NCBI GenBank assembly: GCA_030615565.1
Contig: JAUWZC010000026.1
Coordinates: forward strand, 1 to 16,041
Reading direction: 5' to 3'
Length of the DNA: 16,041 bases
Origin: Desulfobacteraceae bacterium
GTDB taxonomy: Bacteria; Desulfobacterota; DSM-4660; Desulfatiglandales; B25-G16
The translations under genes and the position numbers were made by a program. A model generated the notes under the pieces. It worked only from the letters and a program-made list of their open reading frames with translations. It ran no database searches and had not been told where the DNA came from. Positions 6,745-12,221 of this stretch are shown piece by piece (within the stretch, counting starts at the first letter, position 1; the number at the start of each line of letters is the position of its first letter).

Positions 6745-9700
6745 TTACGCCCCTAAATTTGAGATAATATTTTCAACCCGTTGCTTTATGTTTTGCAATG
6801 AGCTGATCAATTCGTCAGCCTTACCCGCCTCTTTTTTGATTTCCTCCAATTTATCGTTTGTTGACTCAAGAGCTTCGTTATACTCAGAGAGGTCTATTTG
6901 GGGTAATGGGTCAGAAAGCAAATTTGCCTTGTCCAACTTACGAAGTATTAACCCAACAGCATCTTCGATCTCTTTCTTGAAATCTTGGGTCACCTTTTCT
7001 TTAGGACCGATCTGCTCACTTTTTAGAGTCGGATTCATTTCATATAATGTCTCAAGTTGATTCTCCATTTCGTTTAGATCCTCAGCCCAGTTAAGCATTT
7101 CTTGAAAACGATCCCGCCAGCCTTCAAGGCCATTGTCCCCGCTCCATCGCTGCCGTTGAGTTTCCAGTTCTCTTAGCGCGGACTGGCTGAATCGATAAAG
7201 TATATAAAGAGTAGCCGGGGGAATTCCTTTGGTATTTGAGAGGATATGGAGGAGTGTTTCGGTTTCTTGGAGGGCTTTCTGCAGCTCTTTATCTGAGAGA
7301 ATATTTTCTCCTAATGATTTATTGAAAGACCTGACCTCATTATGTAACGTATTTAATCTATCTTTTAATTGGCCTGCTTCCAGCGCCTGATTTACAATCT
7401 GATTAATTAGTGCCTCTTTGTTTTCACTCAAATAACTACTCAACGAAAGTCCTCTTATAAACATCTTTTGAACTTCGGTAATTCCGCCAAACAATCTAAG
7501 CAGAGAAGCGCGATCCGTTCCTTCCGAAGCCTCCAGTAAATCTTCTCCCAAATCCAGACCGAAACCGCTGGCGATGTTAATTAAGGAACTAAAATCGTTG
7601 TGTGCTTTAATAAAGGTGATTATATCTGCAAGGTTTAATGCAGGCCGAATATTCTCTTTTTTCGGCTTAACAGCTGCGTAATTGTCCAAGAATTGACCAT
7701 AACCGTGTGGAGGCTTTGTTAATTCTTTGAGCATTTTTAGCTGACGCAGTCCATAGAGTATCTCCAAACTCTTTTCACGGGCTTGACGAACATCAAAGGC
7801 CAAGGCTACTTGTTCAACAGCTCGAGCATCTTTAACCTTAACAGCGGCATCTTCAATTCGCTTATAGGGAAAGTCCTCTCTTTCAGGGTCAAACAGTTTC
7901 TTAAGTTCAATCCTAAAATTCCGGCTTGCATCAAGGGCGATATCGACCAGGCGTTGTTGTAGGTAATTGCGATAGTATTCCAGCTTGCGCCGATTGGATT
8001 TACTGATGGAAGGCTCTTTCAGCATGATATCCAAGATCTCAAAAATATTATTTTGGTCCTCCTCGTTTACTTGCTTTGATAGCCAGTTGTGCCAGAAACT
8101 AACAAGAAAATCTTGCAACCTCCTCTCACCGATTTGATGCTGTTGCAATTTCTTTATCTCCGAAAGGATCCGGATGTCTGAATTAGCCCCAAAATCAAGC
8201 CTTAGCTCTTCGGTGTCTTCAGATAAAGAGATCAGCACATAAACCAGATCATGCATCATGTAAACGTCCCGTTGTTGGCGTCTAAAGTACTTCTCCTGAA
8301 GCCTTTTGGTAGTAGCTTGAGACGGCGCCAATATAAAGGTCACATCTAGGCTATCTATTCGCTTGATGGCGTTTAGAAACCAGCCGGATGTCGACACTGT
8401 AGCTTCTACATGTGCTCTTTGATCCTTGATGGAGCTTTTCGCATCCCCATGTAATGTCAATAGGGGGCGTGCCACCATTCTTGGAAAGAGACTCTCAACC
8501 GCTTTTGGGGACAATGATATATAAGTCTCTTTTTCGGCATCCATAACCTCACGAAATAGTCTGACCGATTCAAAAAAATTCTTAACTACTGCGTAAGAAT
8601 CAGTTACTTGTACTCCTACAACCTGGCAAAGTTCAAAAACCCCTGTTAGGAAACTCATTGCACCTGCGCTTTCAAGCCGATCTCCCTCAAATTCGAGCAT
8701 CATGTCCTGAAGCAATACCAAAAGGGGCACAATCCCTCCTTTTGCAGCCCATTCGTTTTTATCACGCCATCCGCCAAAGGCTAATAAGTCTTCCTCATTG
8801 GCCATGGAACGCAAAACTTTAGCTAAGTAGTACCGTATCAACTGCCAATCAATATCGGTTTTTTTCATCAACACAGAAATAGATTGGAAATCTTTCAACA
8901 TGGCATCACAGAGGTCGTCAGCTCTTACAAGGTGTTGTCGCTGGCATACCAGAAAGCTATGTTGGGAAAGGCGATTTAGGAGATCATCTCCAGCCTGACC
9001 ATCTCCTAAAATATTTTCTAAAAGAGTCGGTGATATTAACTTCATTAGATAGGTGATCACTCGATTTTGCTCTGCATCAACAAAAACATCGCTAAGAGCA
9101 TTGGCATCTACAATGGGTAGATTCTCTATTGTATTTGGCATCAAATTGTTAAAATTTTCCATTCGGTTAACTTGATAAAGATTTTCCCCCCATTCCTGTG
9201 CTAATTTCAATGCCCAACCGGGTCTTCCTCTACTAGCCCACCAAATGAAGTTTCTGCAATCTTCTATACGGCCCAACCGGCCGAGTTCGGCGGCATCAGG
9301 TATCGGCAACGATATTGTTCCTTCTCGCCTCGTATCTGCGTCGCTAACGCTTTCGTAAGCTGAAGTCAGGCCAAAAGATCCCACAAGGTAATAAGGAATG
9401 TTCCCTTGGTCGACGGCTTGGAATAATTCTCGCAGAGGTGCTCTATCATCGGAAGGAACCCTTTCCATCAGATAGACATACTTTTGCTCTATCTCATCTA
9501 AGAACAAAACAGCTTTTCCCGTTTGAATGATGTCTTGTATTCGTTTTGGCTGTAAATCGCTATCGCCAAACATTTCGCGAAAATAGCCCAAAAAGGATTC
9601 GTCGTATCTTAAGTCTGGAGCCAAGTGTATTTTTTCTGGGCGCGTATTATTTTCAAGATTCTCAGCAATTTCATTCAGTTGATGCTTCATAAAATCATCA

Positions 9701-9999
9701 ATGGCATTTACAAGTTTGGCTGGGCCTAATACCTCCGGCAGGCAGTCCAGCAAGGTCTCAAGATTGACAAAAATGGCTGGAATACTTAAATCTTTCCAAG
9801 CGTAGTTGAATCCCCATGCCATTAGTTCACTTTTGCCCGAACCATAAGGGCCAATGATATTTAGAGACTTCGCCGCTTTTCCATCCCTAAAAGAAGAAAG
9901 AGTTCCTTGTAAACGTTCACGAGCCTTTTTATGCCATTCAGACAAATCTATCCATCTTATGTTTCTTGGTGTTGCAGCATACGATGTGATATTATCCAT
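6745..9999 (-). CDS. Large AAA+ P-loop ATPase, first gene of a three-gene module
   Basis: The 1084-residue protein begins with an AAA+ domain. Walker A is GPYGSGKS (50-57), Walker B is AVLFLDEI (163-170, D168 and E169), and a sensor-1-like strand YYLVGSFG lies at 203-210. A GRPGWALK segment (258-265) sits where a lid or sensor-2 region would be, with an Arg-rich stretch just before it. This order is typical of ORC/STAND-like ATPases that load or remodel DNA-bound complexes. Beyond about residue 300 the protein is a long helical solenoid of no family I recognise, and the last 60 residues form a coiled coil (DKLEEIKKEAGKADELISS and following). The ATG is preceded by AAGGGA at a suitable distance. 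It is the first gene of an operon with a coiled-coil protein and a nuclease-like small protein. The size and partnership recall the large ATPases of BREX (BrxC) and similar systems, but I see no specific match. Confidence 0.82.
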   Translation of the reverse strand: MDNITSYAATPRNIRWIDLSEWHKKARERLQGTLSSFRDGKAAKSLNIIGPYGSGKSELMAWGFNYAWKDLSIPAIFVNLETLLDCLPEVLGPAKLVNAIDDFMKHQLNEIAENLENNTRPEKIHLAPDLRYDESFLGYFREMFGDSDLQPKRIQDIIQTGKAVLFLDEIEQKYVYLMERVPSDDRAPLRELFQAVDQGNIPYYLVGSFGLTSAYESVSDADTRREGTISLPIPDAAELGRLGRIEDCRNFIWWASRGRPGWALKLAQEWGENLYQVNRMENFNNLMPNTIENLPIVDANALSDVFVDAEQNRVITYLMKLISPTLLENILGDGQAGDDLLNRLSQHSFLVCQRQHLVRADDLCDAMLKDFQSISVLMKKTDIDWQLIRYYLAKVLRSMANEEDLLAFGGWRDKNEWAAKGGIVPLLVLLQDMMLEFEGDRLESAGAMSFLTGVFELCQVVGVQVTDSYAVVKNFFESVRLFREVMDAEKETYISLSPKAVESLFPRMVARPLLTLHGDAKSSIKDQRAHVEATVSTSGWFLNAIKRIDSLDVTFILAPSQATTKRLQEKYFRRQQRDVYMMHDLVYVLISLSEDTEELRLDFGANSDIRILSEIKKLQQHQIGERRLQDFLVSFWHNWLSKQVNEEDQNNIFEILDIMLKEPSISKSNRRKLEYYRNYLQQRLVDIALDASRNFRIELKKLFDPEREDFPYKRIEDAAVKVKDARAVEQVALAFDVRQAREKSLEILYGLRQLKMLKELTKPPHGYGQFLDNYAAVKPKKENIRPALNLADIITFIKAHNDFSSLINIASGFGLDLGEDLLEASEGTDRASLLRLFGGITEVQKMFIRGLSLSSYLSENKEALINQIVNQALEAGQLKDRLNTLHNEVRSFNKSLGENILSDKELQKALQETETLLHILSNTKGIPPATLYILYRFSQSALRELETQRQRWSGDNGLEGWRDRFQEMLNWAEDLNEMENQLETLYEMNPTLKSEQIGPKEKVTQDFKKEIEDAVGLILRKLDKANLLSDPLPQIDLSEYNEALESTNDKLEEIKKEAGKADELISSLQNIKQRVENIISNLGA

Positions 10000-10101
10000 A
10001 TCTCTATCCCTTCAGGCTTTTCTAACTTGTTTTCATGTCCGTTGAAGGTTCGAGGTTGAATGTTTTCCTTTGATATTTAACCCTTCAACTTTCAATCCGC
10101 A

Positions 10102-10191
10102 ATAAAGGGGGACATTCGTTCAGAAATTGCTTGACATTCAACTCTCCATTATGAGGATTTTTGCACCATGCCGCGGTTAACAAAATTTGAT
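10102..10191 (+). repeat. 90-bp direct repeat, copy 2 (probable transposase 5' remnant)
   Basis: It is a perfect copy of 4676-4765. The shared start codon (ATG at 10168) again opens M-P-R-L-T-K-F-D, and identity to copy 1 ends immediately after. The two copies lie 5426 bases apart, start to start, and enclose exactly the three-gene AAA+ module. Confidence 0.85.
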
Positions 10192-10258
10192 GCCTGCCCG
10201 CCCCCCCCGCCTGCCTTCCGGCGGGCAAGGCTTGAGCGGCTTGCAATGCCGGGCAGGC
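10192..10258. repeat. GC-rich nested hairpin (REP/BIME-like element)
   Basis: A perfect 9-bp inverted repeat (gcctgcccg at 10192-10200, cgggcaggc at 10250-10258) encloses a second hairpin (gcctgcc at 10209-10215, loop ttcc, ggcgggc at 10220-10226, one G-T pair) and a run of eight C. There is no T-tract, so it is not a normal terminator. REP-like palindromes are the known partners of Y1 REP-associated transposases, which fits the adjoining 90-bp repeat. Confidence 0.7.
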
Positions 10259-10465
10259 CCCTGGTGCCCTCCACCATGTCATGGGCAGGGGAATAGAGAG
10301 AAAAAAGATCTTCTTAAATAAAAAGGGTTGAACGATGGAGATCACCTGCCTCTATGGAGCTGAAAGTCCTGAGATTGTCGAAGGGCGCCAGCGGAACAGA
10401 AGTCAGGTGCATTGACGTTAGGCAAATTCCCATTTCATCTGAATACTTAATTACTTATGCCCCAT

Positions 10466-10570
10466 TTATTTCTTCTTTTCTTTTTTCAATTTTCGTTTTT
10501 CCTTTGGATTAAGCTGGGCCTTTTTCTGCTGTTCCCTTTTGCCTTTATCTTTTTTTCCTTTATCACCCAT
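10466..10570 (-). CDS. Lysine-rich 34-residue small protein
   Basis: This is a small gene with a full set of signals. The ATG at 10570 is preceded by AAGGAG (10579-10584) with an eight-base spacer, and a TAA at 10466-10468 closes 34 codons. The product starts MGDKGKKDKGKREQQKKAQL and ends NPKEKRKLKKEKKK. Fifteen of 34 residues are lysine, with no Cys, no aromatic residue and no hydrophobic core, so it is probably disordered and may bind nucleic acid or ribosomes (inference). A small perfect stem (GGCGA/TCGCC, 10615-10628) lies in its upstream region. The overlapping plus-strand frame is an oily low-complexity shadow of this lysine-rich gene. I do not know its function. Confidence 0.6.
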   Translation of the reverse strand: MGDKGKKDKGKREQQKKAQLNPKEKRKLKKEKKK

Positions 10571-10818
10571 ATCTGTTTCTCCTTGTTTAAAAATGACTTG
10601 CGCCGGACTGTGGCGGCGAAAACTCGCCTTCGGTCGTAGAGGTTAGCAGATGAGATAGTTTGGCGTCACCGCCAAATGCCTCCAACATGCCCGGAACTTC
10701 ATGGAAGAACCCTTAAGCGGTTTCGTCAGCTGGATTCGAAACAGACTTGCACAGCTTGTTGGCAGTCCACCTTTAACCGCTTGTTTGCTGATATTCCAAG
10801 TATTATATCTCTCTGACC
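10571..10818. other. Non-coding stretch with small inverted repeats
   Basis: No gene seen. It contains a perfect hairpin tttggcg-tcac-cgccaaa (10659-10676) and an inverted pair aagcggtt (10715-10722) / aaccgctt (10775-10782) with a 52-base spacer. Neither has a T-tract, so they are not clear terminators for the toxin gene that ends at 10819. Confidence 0.5.
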
Positions 10819-11196
10819 TCATGAATGAAATTTTGTAATTTGAATATCTTTTACTGTTCTGTAATGCTTATCATTCCCAGTAAGAATTGGCAAACCATAT
10901 GCTACGGCTGTGGCACCAATTAATGCGTCAGCTAATTGCAAAGAATGGCCTAAGAAATGTTGTTCAACGTAGAACATAGCTTTAGAAGATATCTCTTCAG
11001 AAATATATAGTACTTTAGCATCCCAGGAATGGATAGATCTACGGAGACTATTTAATTCTTTCTTGTTTCTCATACCCTGAACTAGTTCCATATAGGTAAC
11101 AACTGATATGAAAAAATTATTGGCCCTCTCAATAGCCTTATATGCTTTTTCATTTCCTTTCATGTACCAAATAAGGACATCTGTATCGATAATCAT
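10819..11196 (-). CDS. vapC: PIN-domain toxin (VapC-like ribonuclease)
   Basis: The 125-residue protein has the length and acidic residues of VapC toxins, which are Mg-dependent endoribonucleases that cut tRNA or rRNA and arrest growth. These are D4 and D6 in the opening MIIDTDVLIWYMKG, E37 (TYMELVQG), D90 (LADALIGATA) and D109 in LTGNDKHYRTVKDI. All four positions of the PIN active site are filled, so it is probably active. It starts one base after the stop codon of the antitoxin gene, the usual antitoxin-first order of type II modules. The module sits at the edge of the accessory island and may help keep it in the population (inference). Confidence 0.92.
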   Translation of the reverse strand: MIIDTDVLIWYMKGNEKAYKAIERANNFFISVVTYMELVQGMRNKKELNSLRRSIHSWDAKVLYISEEISSKAMFYVEQHFLGHSLQLADALIGATAVAYGLPILTGNDKHYRTVKDIQITKFHS

Positions 11197-11197
11197 T

Positions 11198-11431
11198 TTA
11201 GGGCCTGCCTTTTCTCAAATTCCTTACATATTCATTGATATTCTGAATATCTTTATGGTCTTTCCAGATACCAAATAGTTCGTCTTCTTTGTTCTTTTTT
11301 TCTTCTTTGTGGTAGGGCACAAGTTTCGCACAAGGCTTACCTCTATATGTGATAACTACTTCTTCTCCTCTGTTTACGGTGTTCAATAATTCACGCGATT
11401 GAAATCTAAGGTCTTTAGCCGTTGCTTTCAT
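11198..11431 (-). CDS. Phd/YefM (VapB-type) antitoxin
   Basis: The 77-residue protein has an N-terminal Phd/YefM-type DNA-binding fold, with FQSRELLNTVNRGEEVVITY and RGKPCAKLVPY at about 10-40. A charged linker (41-50) leads to a helical toxin-binding tail (DELFGIWKDH onwards). It neutralises the adjacent PIN toxin and, together with it, normally represses their shared promoter. Translation starts at the ATG at 11431 behind a strong AGGAGGT (11436-11442), which would favour antitoxin over toxin synthesis. Confidence 0.9.
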   Translation of the reverse strand: MKATAKDLRFQSRELLNTVNRGEEVVITYRGKPCAKLVPYHKEEKKNKEDELFGIWKDHKDIQNINEYVRNLRKGRP

Positions 11432-11435
11432 GATA

Positions 11436-11442
11436 ACCTCCT
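11436..11442 (-). promoter_or_regulatory. Strong ribosome-binding site of the antitoxin gene
   Basis: The sequence AGGAGGT (reverse strand) is a full Shine-Dalgarno match four bases from the ATG at 11431. The toxin gene has only a weak AAGG upstream, consistent with more antitoxin being made. Confidence 0.75.
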
Positions 11443-11454
11443 CGACACATGTTT

Positions 11455-11487
11455 ATACTTTGAATTGTATCTTTCAGAATAAAGTAT
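11455..11487. promoter_or_regulatory. Inverted repeat, candidate toxin-antitoxin operator
   Basis: The arms atacttt (11455-11461) and aaagtat (11481-11487) are perfect inverted repeats whose centres are 26 bases apart. They flank the -10 element and touch the -35. Type II antitoxins usually bind such palindromes to repress their own operon, so this is a likely site for the Phd/VapB-type protein. Confidence 0.5.
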
Positions 11488-11492
11488 GTCAA
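11464..11492 (-). promoter_or_regulatory. Near-consensus promoter of the toxin-antitoxin operon
   Basis: On the minus strand TTGACA (11487-11492) and TACAAT (11464-11469) are separated by exactly 17 bases. The -35 is perfect and the -10 matches five of six. It fires toward the antitoxin ATG at 11431, leaving a leader of roughly 25-30 bases with the ribosome-binding site. Confidence 0.8.
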
Positions 11493-11602
11493 GAATATTT
11501 TGTGGTAGGGCAAATAGATATTGGCAAGCTGTCTATAACTTCATACAGCGAATCTTAGATTATACTGCCTATATGCAATTTTAGTATCTACTCAGGTATC
11601 TT

Positions 11603-11744
11603 GCCACAAAGGCACCAAGACACCAAAAATATAGAATTATTCTTTATTATAGCCTTTTTAATGCGTGGAACATTGAAATTAATGAAAAAATTCCGTTATT
11701 CAATTTATATTTATCTCCTCTTTGGGTCTTTGTGCCTTAGTGGC
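11603..11744. repeat. Imperfect inverted-repeat element (MITE-like)
   Basis: Left arm 11603-11627 (gccacaaaggcaccaagac followed by accaaa) and right arm 11721-11744 (reverse complement gccactaaggcacaaagac followed by ccaaa) differ by two substitutions and one deletion. The arms enclose 93 bases of AT-rich sequence. The 'gccacaaaggcaccaagacacc' type of sequence recurs in many environmental bacterial genomes, but I cannot show more copies inside this window. Confidence 0.65.
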
Positions 11745-11825
11745 TGAATAGTTACCAATTTTATTACTGAAAAACCAATTTCCTTTTACAATTATCCAAT
11801 AAATAAAATATGCTGGCAATAAATC

Positions 11826-11906
11826 ATGAGGCCGAAGGTATGCTATTATCTGAACAACTATCTTGGCACATCTCAGATTATTACAGATGATTATGGGACA
11901 TTGTAA
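11826..11906 (+). pseudogene. RHS/YD-repeat gene remnant
   Basis: A 26-codon reading frame (ATG 11826, TAA 11904-11906) encodes YLNNYLGTSQIITDDYGTL near its end. This matches the core signature of RHS/YD-repeat proteins, in which a conserved D-H-L-G-[ST]-x-x-x-x-T-D-x-x-G run is usually followed by V-W-x-Y. Here the reading frame stops right after the G-T-L. Upstream there is an in-frame stop and no other repeat. It is most likely a decayed scrap of an RHS-type toxin or wall-associated protein gene rather than a working gene. Confidence 0.45.
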
Positions 11907-12066
11907 CCTTCTTTATTATAATTGAAAGAAAACTATTATTTTATTTATAATTATTCCTCTAGCGTGAATTTATTAAATAATTTCCCTAAATTTCTGTAGC
12001 ATATTGTCATTATAGATAAAATCTGTTAATTTTCAGCATCCACTGAATAAGTCCATATCAATTGTC

Positions 12067-12095
12067 TTGACATTGGTATGCTTATTAATTACATA
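12067..12095 (+). promoter_or_regulatory. Candidate promoter of ftsK
   Basis: TTGACA (12067-12072), a 17-base spacer and TACATA (12090-12095) give a perfect -35 and a four-of-six -10. The stretch 12081-12180 contains only 17 G or C out of 100 bases, so the leader (about 120 bases) is very AT-rich. Confidence 0.55.
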
Positions 12096-12221
12096 TATAT
12101 GATATTAATTGATATATAATTATTAGTATACATACCCAACATTATAATTTTATAACAAAATCAACTATATAACGTACGATTTTCTGACCTTCTTAATAAA
12201 GTCACGGTAGAAAAGGACACC

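Larger units (their letters stand above)
10000..10465. other. Intergenic region upstream of the AAA+ module, rich in repeats
   Basis: The segment upstream of the ATPase (10000-10101) should hold its promoter, but no convincing -35/-10 pair is visible. It has an inverted repeat gttgaaggtt (10041-10050) against aacccttcaac (10079-10089). Next come copy 2 of the 90-bp repeat and a GC-rich nested hairpin element (10192-10258). The rest (10259-10465) shows no gene. A reverse-strand reading across this stretch gives a low-complexity PAGRQAGG-type product, which is an artefact of the palindromic repeat. Confidence 0.6.
11493..12066. other. Long AT-rich intergenic region between the accessory island and ftsK
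   Basis: No intact gene. It carries the inverted-repeat element (11603-11744) and the RHS-like remnant (11826-11906), each listed separately. The rest is AT-rich sequence without structures I can name. It marks the change from the minus-strand accessory genes to the plus-strand conserved genes. Confidence 0.6.

Noticed and set aside
10085..10345. 86-codon minus-strand reading frame through the repeat region
   Set aside because: It crosses the 90-bp repeat and the REP-like palindrome and yields low-complexity PAGRQAGG-type sequence, so it is a repeat artefact.
10417..10423. GTTAGGC resembling an integron attC core site
   Set aside because: No matching RYYYAAC partner or attC stem structure upstream, and no cassette organisation.
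10457..10639. 60-codon plus-strand frame rich in Phe and Leu
   Set aside because: It is the antisense shadow of the lysine-rich small gene (AAA/AAG read backwards as TTT/CTT).
10725..10745. TTCGAATCC on the minus strand, resembling a tRNA T-loop
   Set aside because: The flanking five bases do not pair at both ends and no acceptor, D or anticodon arms can be drawn.
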